From NCBI GenBank assembly GCA_016946835.1, contig JACVTC010000019.1, forward strand, positions 385,001 to 447,000: DNA of 62,000 nucleotides, read 5' to 3'. Below the pieces are notes generated by a model. That model was not told the origin of the DNA and made no database searches. It saw only the letters and a program-made list of their open reading frames with translations. Numbering within the stretch: position 1 is the first letter of the stretch; every line of letters starts with the position of its first letter. Of the stretch, positions 26,414 to 48,643 are shown piece by piece. Source of the stretch: Neocallimastix lanati (nom. inval.). Lineage: Eukaryota; Neocallimastigomycota; Neocallimastigomycetes; Neocallimastigales; Neocallimastigaceae. The translations under genes and the position numbers were made by a program.

Positions 26414-26957
26414 ATATTAATAACATCAATAATATTAATAATAAATAAATATATATATTTAAAGATTGCAAAAGTTGCGTTAGTATCACATGTTGAAGCT
26501 CGTAAATGTCTTTTTGAATTATTAAACGCTGGCTATACTTACTTACAAGTAATATATAATATTATAAATTATTTTTTAATAATTTAATATTATATATTTA
26601 TATATTATATTTTATTTTGCATTAATGATATTTATATATTAGGAAATTCCAAAAACTGTTGATAGAAATACTATGAGATCTACTTTTTTATGGTATACAG
26701 ATATGAATAAGGCTGAAGAACAAATAATAAGTGAATGTTATAAGGTTTTAATTAATTTGAAAAAAAGAAGAAAATTAGAAACTGAAAAATTAAGTAAATT
26801 AATCGAAAAATCAGAAAGGGATGATGTAAAAAAGGATAAAAGTTTATTAAACGAAGCAGAAATATACGCTTTAGAAGAATTAAAGAAAATTCTTAATCGA
26901 ATTGATATATCAGAAGTTGGAATTGGAAAAATGTTATTAATATTAAAGGAGTTTTAA
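24005..26957 (+). CDS. RPC82: DNA-directed RNA polymerase III subunit RPC3 (RPC82/POLR3C family)
   Basis: Twelve exons: 24005-24070, 24234-24476, 24615-24687, 24780-25000, 25127-25168, 25269-25298, 25442-25498, 25597-25711, 25847-26023, 26195-26322, 26465-26548, 26643-26957. The product is about 516 residues; the human orthologue is 534. Winged-helix repeats are visible: SLISKGRLLISQLINITKLT.RQIEEALFILIQQNIVKY near the N-terminus; the LLLLHGRLSLTSLLTYVE segment; the TPSAAELMKEILKIY region; and the signature LNAGYTYLQEIPKT with LWYTDMNKAEEQI near the C-terminus. RPC3 belongs to the Pol III RPC3-RPC6-RPC7 subcomplex needed for initiation at tRNA and 5S genes. Eleven joins keep frame and 10 use GT-AG; the exon 9-10 join needs an AT-AC intron, listed separately. 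The very short exons 5-7 are the least certain. Confidence 0.93.
26024..26194 (+). other. Candidate U12-type (AT-AC) intron in RPC3
   Basis: The intron begins ATATCCTTTT, the exact minor-spliceosome 5' consensus, and ends TTTAATTAC. A TTCTTAAC branch-site-like motif lies at 26126-26133. Removing it joins codons in phase 1 to give DYYLNFKQI, which aligns with the G.YVINL.KA segment of other RPC3 proteins. Exon 9 meets a stop 12 codons on with no in-frame GT donor after the conserved tyrosines. The branch motif is about 60 nt from the 3' site, longer than usual for U12 introns; a TTA/TTTTG tract fills the gap. Confidence 0.7.
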
Positions 26958-27380
26958 TCTAAATAACAATAATATATTTCTAATATATTATATATTTAAT
27001 TTTAGTATCATATAATTCAATAATATAATTAAAAAATTAATAGACTATATTAATCGATATATCCTTTTTATTGTTAATATATATATATATATACATATTT
27101 TTTTTTTTTTTTTCTCTAATTTATTATAATTAACAAATTAATTATTTATTTTTTATTAATTTTTTATATACTAATTTATTATTTTTATTTTTTATTTATT
27201 AATTGTTGAAGTGATAAAGTATAAGTATTTAAATATTTTAATTTAAATAAAATAATAATTTTTATAAATCTATTATTTATATTATTGAAATTTTATGTTA
27301 TTAATAAATATAACAATAATTTCGAGTTATTTTGAAAAAAAAAAAAAAATTAATGTTATCTTGATTTTTATTATAGTTAA
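26958..27380. other. Intergenic between convergent RPC3 and STPG genes
   Basis: 423 bp of AT-rich 3' flank shared by two convergent genes. No separate feature is seen. Confidence 0.6.
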
Positions 27381-27556
27381 TTATTTCAAAATTTCTTTGT
27401 CTTTATATGTAATATTAAATGATTTTTTAATTAAACTACTATCATAATGTGGTGATAGATAATCACCTGGACCTGGTGATTTATTACTTTTATATTTGAA
27501 TCTTTCTGCCTAAAAATTTATATAAATTAATATAATTTATTTATTCCGTTTAGTTT

Positions 27557-27601
<45 letters not shown>

Positions 27602-27914
27602 TTATTTAAATATTTTTATTTTTTATTTATTTATTTATTTATTTATTTTATATAAAATGTATTAATTATATATTATTGATTTAATAATTATTTATTTGTT
27701 TATTTATTAATTTTTAATAATCTATGTTATTAATATATTATTACTTTTCCCATGAATGTATAATCATGCATTGGCGAATGAAAACTTTTCTTTTCAGGTA
27801 ATGATAGGTCATATAAACCTGGTGGTAGACGATTATTATCTTATAAATTTTAATTATTATATTAGACAATTTTGTGATTTAGCTTTTTATTAATTATTAT
27901 TATTATTATTATTA

Positions 27915-27991
<77 letters not shown>

Positions 27992-29255
27992 ATATAATTT
28001 AACCTACTTATATTAAGATCATATCTTTCCTTTAATGTTAAACCAATTTTACCATGTGATTTTAGCATATCAAATGCTTTACCTAGATCATAGATACCAG
28101 GTGAAGGATTTCCTTTATTTTTTATATTATATTTTGTATAATAATAATATAATTATTATTAATATATATATTTTTATAGAATATTAATGTGAATTATTAT
28201 GGTATTATTATAAAAATTATCAAAAAAATTTTTTTAAAATTTTACCATTTTCACCATATTTAGAAAATCTATTATACTTAGAACCAAAACCAATTTTTAA
28301 TGGTACATTAGTTGTATTGCTATTTGTATTTTTAGAAGTTCGGTTTGTACTTCTTTTATTTGACTCATTTTCATTTTTATTAGCCATTACTCCATATTTT
28401 AATTTACTTTTATAATTTATTACTGGTTTTTCTTTTTCTATTGGAAAAGTTTTATTGATACTATCATCAATATCTTTATATTGATTTAATTCAGGATATG
28501 GTAACTAAATAAAAAAAAAAATTAATGCTAACTATTTATTTATGTTTTTTTTTTATAAGTATTTAAATTTATATTCTTATTTACATTTTCAATTGTAGGA
28601 AATCTTTTTGAAGTAGCTCCAAAACCATATGTTTTTGTAGATGGTGCATTATGATATATTTTTGGGTCATAATCGATTTTCTGTTAATAAAAAATAATTA
28701 ATAAAAATTTCATGTATTTATTCATACAATAAAATATAATTTAAAATAATTATAATTTTTAATTGAAAAACAATTAATTAGATGAAATCTTTATAAATTA
28801 ATATATTAATAAAATATAATATACAATATCATATTGTCCAGGTCCTGGTGTTAACTGATTTTTTGTACATTCTTTAAATCTATCTTCTTTTGAAAGTGTA
28901 TTCTTTCCATTTGATATAGTTTTATATAGATAATCATCTTCTGAGAAATTTTGTTCAATATCATAAGTACCTGGTCCAGGTATACTTTTATCTTTAATAT
29001 TCTTCTGATTGTTACAAAGTGTATTGATCGACTGGAATCTTTCTTCTTTTCCACCTTTTTATATTGAATTATATATATTTTAATTTTTAAATAAATATTT
29101 ATTTAATATTAAAATTTCTTTTGCAATATTAAGGAAAAGATCATTAAATAGTATATAATAATATCTCAAAATACCAAAAAGAAATAAGTCTTTTTTTTTT
29201 GATGAGGAATTTGATAGAGAAACATCAACTTTATATGTTCCAGGTCCTGGTAAAT

Positions 29256-29297
<42 letters not shown>

Positions 29298-30933
29298 AAT
29301 TTAAAAGTTATTTAAAAAATTAAATAATTTAAATATTTTTATTTAAATATAATAATTTAATCCATTTTACTTTTTTAATTTCCTGTTTATAAATAGCTTC
29401 ACTAAATCTAATATTGGGTGCATATTTCATTAAAGCGGTAACTTTATTTCCCTTTTTAATCCCATATGAATCAATGTTTTGTATTAAATTATATTGTCCT
29501 GGCCCGGGTATATCTTTATTAATTTTAAATGTTTCTCTTTCCTTTACTCCATTACCAAATGAAAAACCTCCTCTATATACATTATTACTTTGTGTCACAT
29601 TATTTTTTATATTATAATATGCCGGTCCAATCTTAATATTGATACCAATTACAATATTATTATTTATTTTATTATTTAAATATTTAAATACTTAATTAAT
29701 ATATTTTTTTATTTTATATTATTATTTGTTATTTTAAATGTCATTATATTTTGTTCTAAATATAAATTATATAAATAAAATTGATATATTACTGTATCGT
29801 CATTGGGTGGAGGCTTTCTTGGTACTATATCTCCATCTTTTAATAAAAATTATATATTAATATAATTATTAATTAATATTCTTAATAATTCAATAAATTC
29901 TAATAATTAATAAATCAAACATTAAAATATTAAAACATTAAATTCTTAACATAAAACCTTCATTTTCAACAAATCCATATGTAAAACTTTTGTAAGGAAT
30001 ACTAGGTGTTATAAATTTTTTTTTCCATACTAGATTGTGTTTTTCTAAGTTATTATTTTTTACTTTTTTTTCTTTACTTTTATTATTACTTTTTTTAGCT
30101 TTATTTTTAATCATCATTATTCCATCATCACTTTCTTCCTCTGAATCTATTATTGAATTAATATATCTATTACAAATGTTTTCTTTCCCTTTACTGATAT
30201 CATTTTCGTCATTAATTATATTTGGTACTGATATTGAATCAATTGTAGGCATATATGCAAAGCCAAAATTTGAATTCATTGCTATATGTCCAATTTTTGG
30301 ACTTATTTTTTCTATCTTTTATAATTATATTTATATATATTACATATTATATACGTATATAAATTATTTTTATTTATTATATTAGTTTTTTAATATCATT
30401 TTCATATATATAGATATATTTAATTATTATAATAATAACTACTTCATTTCCAATTTTTTGTCGAGTGTTATATGATGCGGGTCCAGGTGATTTATATTTT
30501 AGATTAGAAAAGCGATTACTTAGACCGAATGGAACATTTCGTCCTGCTTTCTCATTTGCTTTTAGTGTTGTATTGTATTCATTCGGTGATGGATTATTTT
30601 CTACTGATTCATTAAATAATGTTATTCTAGGTTGAAGTGAACTAAATGGTGCAAATCTTTTGTATTAATATTAATATTATTATTATTTGTTTTTTATTAT
30701 TTTTAATGAATTTCCATAAAATTTCCATAAATTTTATATGAATTACTTAAATACATTATTCACATATTTATATAAAAATTATATATTAATTTACTTTAAT
30801 ATTATTTTATTATTATTTCATACCCTTGACTTTTTGAATTTTCATATTCCTTGAAATTTTGATATGTTGTTGGACCAATATTAGGATTGTTATATATACC
30901 AAAATTTATTATTCTTTCTGACCTTGTGTACAT
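27381..30933 (-). CDS. Sperm-tail PG-rich repeat (STPG/SHIPPO-type) flagellar protein
   Basis: Twelve minus-strand exons, all in frame: 30933-30824, 30656-30443, 30315-29958, 29836-29793, 29631-29371, 29256-29175, 29054-28825, 28680-28585, 28504-28246, 28112-28008, 27839-27745, 27509-27381. The product is 660 residues. At least nine degenerate PG repeats are visible, such as SPGPASYNT, IPGPGQYNL, LPGPGTYKV, IPGPGTYDI, TPGPGQYDI, SPGIYDL, PPGLYDL and SPGPGDYL, many followed by FG/R-F spacers such as GGKEERF. The N-terminus MYTRSERI resembles STPG2. In other eukaryotes these proteins sit inside or on axonemal doublet microtubules; here it implies flagellated zoospores. An acidic/Lys-rich low-complexity insert lies in exon 3 (SEEESDDG, KNKAKKSNNKSKEKK). 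It is convergent with RPC3. Confidence 0.9.
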
Positions 30934-31059
30934 TTACCAACAAAATATTTATTATTACTATTTTGTTATTGCTACTATATTATTACTTCTTAATTTTATA
31001 ATATATCCTTTTTTTTTTTGTTTTGTTTTGTTTTTTCTTTTTAAATATATTAATTAAAT

Positions 31060-31112
<53 letters not shown>

Positions 31113-31524
31113 CAAAAAAATATATTTATTAAACTTTAAAATGAAATGTAAAATGCATTGGAAACAAAATCAAACGGAAATTTTAATTAATTTATATTTT
31201 GTATGATATATTACTTCTATATTATACATATTTAATTAAAAATGTATAAAAATACAAAAAAAAAAGTTTAATTTTAAAAACTATAAAATAAATGAATTCT
31301 ACAATTTAATTTATTTTAAAAAATTTTTTTAAATTATTAGATATAAGGAAAAAAAAAATTATAAAATATTACATAACAAAAAAAAAAAAAAAAAAAAAAA
31401 AAAAATTACAATTAAAATTAATTTTTCTTACTTTATTATATTATTTATTTATTTATTATCATTTTTTTATTAATTAATTATATGCCATTTTTTAATCTAT
31501 TCATATATTTTAATATCTATTCTA
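30934..31524. other. Intergenic with long poly-A tracts
   Basis: Contains A runs near 31066-31109 and 31379-31405. No gene is seen. Confidence 0.6.
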
Positions 31525-34620
<3,096 letters not shown>

Positions 34621-35507
34621 ATAATAATAATAGTTTTAGTATACTTTTTGTTCTATTCAATTTTTTATTATTTATAATAAATATTACTCATTAAAACCCA
34701 AATCTCGATTTTCAATATTATTAATTATGGACTTTTTTCCGAAAGTATTTATATACTTTGTTTTAAATATTACTTTCACAATACTATTTAAAAAATTATT
34801 ATGTTTAATTTGGAGAAATAAAAATTTGTTAATTTGATATTTTTTAAAAAATATACATGAAATTAATAAATAAATAAAGTTAAAGCTCAAAATAAATGCG
34901 GTTATAAATAAAAATTAATAATTAAATTTTCAATAAATTTTAAATTTCTATAAATCTTATTTTTAACACTTAATTTGGTAATAGCTAATATAACTAACAC
35001 ACTTTATAATGTTAAAAAACTAATTATATATACAATCCAATTCACAAAACTAAAAATTATTTTAACATATTGAAAATATTATATTATTTTACTATATATT
35101 ATTATTATATATAATAAATAAATTTATTTATCATTGTTGCAATAATCTTATTACAACTTATTTGTTAGATCATAATAAATTATATATTTATGATTATAAT
35201 GGATTACTCCTATTAATTACTATTTCTACATTTATAACATTATTATTGATTAAATACAAAACAAATTTAAAATAATTATATATTATTTGTCAATAAAATT
35301 TCTTATTAGTTTCATCATATAAAAATTAAATAGAACTATTTAAATAACAACATTATGTAAATATTCTTACGAAATAATAAAGTAATATTTTAATAATTAA
35401 TATAAGAAATCTATTTTTATTGATTGCTTTATTTTTGTAGGATTAACACATATTAATCTAATTACCTATTCCTTCCGTTGTATATAAGCATTTGCTGCTT
35501 ATACTAT
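34621..35507. other. Between MIOS relic and PI-PLC relic
   Basis: May hold eroded N-terminal MIOS exons (a minus-strand frame at 34684-34890 is compositionally coding-like), but I could not align it. The remainder is AT-rich with nothing recognised. Confidence 0.35.
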
Positions 35508-36248
35508 TTAATAATCTAAATTTGTATATATAACAAGATAATCTATTTGAACAGCATTGGTTATCAGGTTTCTTTTAGTTAATGTATTTGAATTTATGCT
35601 TTCGTATACTTTGCGTACTAAATCATTAATAGAGAAATCCAGAACAAACCAATGATTATGAAATTTTGTACTTCCTTTAATATAATATGATAAAAATCTG
35701 TTCATTTTATATGCTATCGATTGGATGCTATCTGAATTATTAATAGCTTTGAGACTTACGGCTTTTATATTCATTAAATCATTAGTGAGAATATCTGAAT
35801 TATTTGAATCATAGAAAGAATTAGTTATTTCATTATCCATTATGTATTCAGTTTTATTAAAGAAAATTGGAATTTTGTGATTTTCCTGAAAATAAATTAT
35901 AATTATCTTGAACAAGTACAACAAGTACATCTTCATTCCTGTTATGAATACGGATATAATATTTTTACTCTTCTTCATTAACAGAGTTTTGTTATTTTTT
36001 ACAATCACTCACTTCTGGTATTTTCATTTCTTTGCCTAAACTATCTCTATTAGTATACTTCCAATTTCCAAAAACTACTTTACCCTTTATCTTACCAAAT
36101 GTTGGAAATGGATCAGTTTCGTTATAAAAAATTTTATAATATTTATAATATGATTTGGAAAATCTGTATCATCATTATTTAATATACTTGAATCAACAAT
36201 TGCCTCGTATACATCTTTATATGAATCAAATCCATTCATTTTAACCAT
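35508..36248 (-). pseudogene. Phosphatidylinositol phospholipase C-like relic (C-terminal half)
   Basis: Three minus-strand segments in different frames. From 36248: MNGFDSYKDVYEAIVDS (the fungal/bacterial SFKDVxxTI region). Then NETDPFPTFGKIKGKVVFGN with RDSLGKEMKIP near 36010-36120, matching the PTLG.xRGKIVxxxR segment. Then 35508-36008, containing EITNSFYDSNN, SIQSIAYKMNRFLSYYI and HNHWFVLDFSINDLVRKVYE, like the C-terminal strands of the bacterial-type PI-PLC TIM barrel. The N-terminal half with the catalytic His pair is absent, and at least two frameshifts separate the pieces. The active family cleaves phosphatidylinositol to diacylglycerol and a cyclic inositol phosphate. Family assignment rests on remembered motif order and is moderate. 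Bacterial origin is possible. Confidence 0.5.
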
Positions 36249-37134
36249 AGTTATATATTCAAAATTAAAGAATTATAAAATTCATTTTTTTATTAAAACT
36301 CAAATATGTTTAATAATTTTATTATAAATGTATATTTGTTTTTCTTTTTTTTTTTTTTTTCCAAAATACTTTCAAACCTTTCACTCTCCTTTTTCAATAA
36401 TATTACTTTTTCACTTTCTTTTTTCGTTGTTTTGTATTTTTTGGATAATTAATTTACATTAGTTCTTATGAGAAATTAACCTTTATTTTATATAAAAATT
36501 TTTACTTTTTATTGTTACTACTACAAAATTGAAATTTTTTATTTTTAAAATATATAAATTAATTAAATTGTGTAATATAATTTAGTATTAATTTTTAATT
36601 AATAAAATGTTATTATTAGTTTTCATTAATATTAAAACATTTTTTCCTGGTTTAATAATAAATCATAATTCATATAAAAATACATTTTTCATATTTATAT
36701 GTGAATATCTAGTTTTTCTTTTCAATAATTAATTTTTTCAAATGAAATTTTAATTCAATATTAATAATAATAGAAATTAAAGAAATAATAGACTAAAAGA
36801 AAAAAAAAGTATTTGTTTAAATATCTTATTAATCTCTTTAAATTTATCAAATTAATTATTACGGATTTTTAAAATTTTAATTAATGATATAATTATTACT
36901 ATATTAATAAATCATATAAAGCGAAATTACCAAAATGGTACATACAAATACAAATATAAGAAATTTTAAAATAACTTAATTTTCCAAAGATAATAAAATA
37001 AATATTTTTCATAAGTAATTAATATATACATTATAAATTTGTAACAACAATTTGTTAATGTAATATTCAATTATTTTGAAATCTAATTATATAATATAAA
37101 TTTCATTTTTTTTTTAATCCTTAATTTAATAAAG
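36249..37134. other. Intergenic upstream of SPT16
   Basis: Divergent 5' flanks of the PI-PLC relic and SPT16. T- and A-rich; no feature is recognised. Confidence 0.6.
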
Positions 37135-42803
<5,669 letters not shown>

Positions 42804-43260
42804 ATGAGGCAATAGTATTGAAGCGAATAATATTGAAACGGATAACCCATCATTTATTTAAATATATTTATTTAATTGTTTTTTAAAATCATAATAACTC
42901 TCAATTTTTAATAAAAATAAAAAAAAAATAAAAAAATTAAAAAAAGTTATGTATATATTCTAAATTCTTATACTTTTTTTTTTTATTTAAGTTATTTTGT
43001 AATATATATAAATCAAATAAAATCAAATAAACAAAAATACTTTTATGAATTTATCCATTTAATTAAGTATTCATATATTCATTTATTTATTATTTATTAT
43101 TTATTTATTTATTATTTTTGTTTTATCATTAATTTACTTATTCATTTATTAATTAATTAATTATTTATTTATTTATTATTTATTTTTTTATTTATTATTT
43201 ATTTAGATATTTATTTATTTATTTAGATATACATAAAAATAATTAACAATATTTTATAGA
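42804..43260. other. Intergenic 3' of SPT16
   Basis: AT-rich with TTTA runs. No gene is seen. Confidence 0.6.
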
Positions 43261-43461
43261 TAAGTAACAACAAAAGGTTAAGCTATTATTCAAAATATAA
43301 TTAAAAAAATTGTTCATATTTAACAAATTGATTCATCAGCTCAAAAAAATCTTGAACATAAAAATTTCATATAATTAATATTAATTGAATTTAACAATAT
43401 TCAATTAATGATTTTAATTTATATCATGTATTATATATTCATATATCATATTTTTCAAATA

Positions 43462-43501
<40 letters not shown>

Positions 43502-44110
43502 TGTTCTATGAAATGAAACTGAATATTTATCAAAAGATGCTAATCATGCTCTCCCAACAATTGTGGGAAAATATTCATCATACTTTGATTAATTTTATGT
43601 TATGATAATACTTGTAAAATAGTATCACCAATTCAAAATTGTTGTTTATTGTTAAAAATTTAAGTAATTAAAGATGATTTAAAAAAAAAAAAATTTTTAG
43701 CTCTAAAAAATGAAATCATAATTAAAAGTATATTTATATAATAATATATTATAAAATAATAAATATTAATATTATAAACTAGAATTTTAATATATTAAGT
43801 CAAGTAGTAAATAAAAAAGGAATAATAATATCCTAAATAATTGTATTTTCAAACAGAAATTTAAGAAAATTTTAGAAACAATTATTCAACAATATTCATT
43901 ATCCAAAGACCAAATTGTCTTATTACCATATTAGGAGATTTTTATTAAAAATTTAATTTGATTCGCCAAAGAACTACCACCAGAAAGACAAATTAATAAG
44001 GTTCATTTTAATTTTAATAATATTATTACATATACATATATTATTTTGTATTATTCATACATTTATATATATTATTAAATATAAAGTTTTAAAAGTTAGA
44101 AGAAAGCTTT
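43261..44110 (+). pseudogene. Unrecognised decayed coding remnant
   Basis: Plus-strand stretches look protein-coding but are broken. One near 43325-43350 reads DSSAQKNLEHKNF; one near 43510-43590 reads ETEYLSKDANHALPTIVGKY; one near 43855-44000 reads KFKKILETIIQQYSLSKDQIVLLPY, then after two stops FAKELPPERQINK, followed by a GT donor-like site. Alpha-helical, HEAT-like character is suggested by the residue pattern, but no family was recognised. The two stops are TAG and TGA. Confidence 0.4.
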
Positions 44111-44420
44111 TCGAACTTTAGTATATTGTATCCAAAATAATTATAACTATTATTATATTTTTCTTTCTTTTTTTTTTTTTTTTTTTTTAATTCTTCAATA
44201 CACATGCAATTTTGAAGTATTTTTTAATCTTTTAAAAATAATTTAAAAATAGTGATAATTATATTAATAAAAAAGAAATTTAAATAGATTAAATTTAAAT
44301 ACAAACTGAATTTTTGAAACCATTTATTCATAAAAAATATTTAAAAAACATTAAAAGAATTAAATGGTATAAAATGAATATTACATAAATAGTTATTAAT
44401 ATTATAGTTTTCAATTAATA

Positions 44421-44458
<38 letters not shown>

Positions 44459-45095
44459 TTTTTATTTTTAATATATATAATTTTTAATTAAGATATTTCT
44501 TAATTAAAAATTATATATATTTTAATTCAGATATTTAATCCTTTTTGTAAATAAGTATTTTCAACTAAAAAGACCAATATTGCAAATTGATCCAAAAATA
44601 TATTACAATCTTTTTTAATAAACAATATTATTAAAATAGATATATATATTTCTATAATATCTTTTTAGTATAAAGCCTAGGTCTAGATTCTGTCATCTAT
44701 ATTAAATCCTTGATTAAAGTAACAATTCTTAAGTATTATCTACATTTGATATTTTGGTAACTTTTTAAAAAATCAGAATTTTTTCCATAAATTTTTAAGT
44801 TGATAAGACTCTCTTTTTTTTCCAACTTTTCATTAACCAAATTTTTAATTTTATTCTATTCTTTTTCAATTTATTATAATATAAAATTTCTTTTAGTATG
44901 TAAAGTAGAATTATAATAATAATAAAAAATTGAATAAAACAATTTTTATCCAATTAAATCTAAAATATTTACGAAATAAAATTTAAAATAAATATATTCT
45001 ATTTATTTTTTAATAATTTTTGGTATTTACAAAGATTAAGATATTTGGAATTTATCTTATTTATACTGATTGTGGCTTGATAAAATCCAATGAAA
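44111..45095. other. AT-rich DNA before copia fragment
   Basis: Contains a roughly 100-bp block (about 45013-45130) resembling another at about 45796-45895, discussed as a possible LTR-derived direct repeat. No gene is recognised. Confidence 0.4.
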
Positions 45096-45599
45096 TTATA
45101 ATAAGTCCAAATAAAATAATAATAAAACAAAGGGAAATATCTCTATAATATAGAATATGAAGAAAATTCATCTAATGAAGAAGTTTCTATTGAAGAGATG
45201 AAAGCCATGTATAATAAAAGTTTTGACAATATCGAAACTATAAGAAAATCGAATTATCAAAATCTTCATGAAGATTAAACAGAGCCTTGTATATAATTAT
45301 TTACTTACCATCTAGATGATGAAACAATATGAACTTTTGATAAAGGTGCTTCTGAACACATTACTAACAATAAAAATATTCTTTCTAACTTTAAATAAGA
45401 AAATCTGACATTAAAATGTGTAAACAACTTTCTCTATAAATTTGAAAATATTGGAACCTATGTTTGGCATCAAATTAGAAAATGTCATATGCTTGAAAGA
45501 TGTCAATAAAGATCTATTAGGTGGAATTAAACATATAAAAAATGGTATGAAGTGTGATCTAAAATCCAGGAACAACAAAGTCTACCTTATATTAAAATT
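45096..45599 (+). mobile_element. Degenerate Ty1/copia gag-protease fragment
   Basis: Plus-strand reading gives NSSNEEVSIEEMKAMY, then DETI*TFDKGASEHITNNKN near 45310-45380, where the copia aspartic protease usually reads W.DSGAS.H. ENLTLKCVNN and IKLENVICLKDVNKDLLGGI (compare the copia L.NVLYVP.L..NLLSV segment) follow. A TGA stands at the expected Trp before the protease motif, the catalytic Asp is kept (FDKGAS), and frameshifts follow. Integrase and polymerase are absent here; the coding resemblance stops at the hairpins beginning at 45561. Confidence 0.75.
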
Positions 45600-45777
45600 A
45601 TTTTTTTTTTTTTTTTTTTTATTTTTAATTTTAATATAAGGTAGACTTTATTGTTCCTGGATTTTAAAATAAATATTAATATATTAATAGACTTATATTA
45701 AAATTATTTTTTTTTTTATTTTTTTTTTTTTTTTTTAATTTTAATATAAGTCTATTAATATATTAATATTTATTTTA
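45561..45777. repeat. Two adjacent long hairpins with T-rich loops
   Basis: Hairpin 1: arms 45561-45599 and 45627-45665, 39 bp with one mismatch, loop 27 nt. Hairpin 2: arms 45665-45705 and 45737-45777, 41 bp with no mismatch seen, loop 31 nt. The loop-proximal 14 bp of both (CTTATATTAAAATT and its complement) are the same sequence. Confidence 0.9.

Positions 45778-48643
<2,866 letters not shown>

Noticed and set aside
27059-27068. Second ATATCCTT motif as a U12 donor
   Set aside because: Lies beyond the RPC3 stop in intergenic DNA. The same motif at 31003 and 52231 is also outside any gene model, so these are base-rate occurrences.
29175-29256. Apparent frameshift in an A10 run of an STPG exon
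   Set aside because: Recounting the exon (82 nt) shows it enters in phase 0 and leaves in phase 1, joining in frame to GGKEERF; no frameshift is needed.
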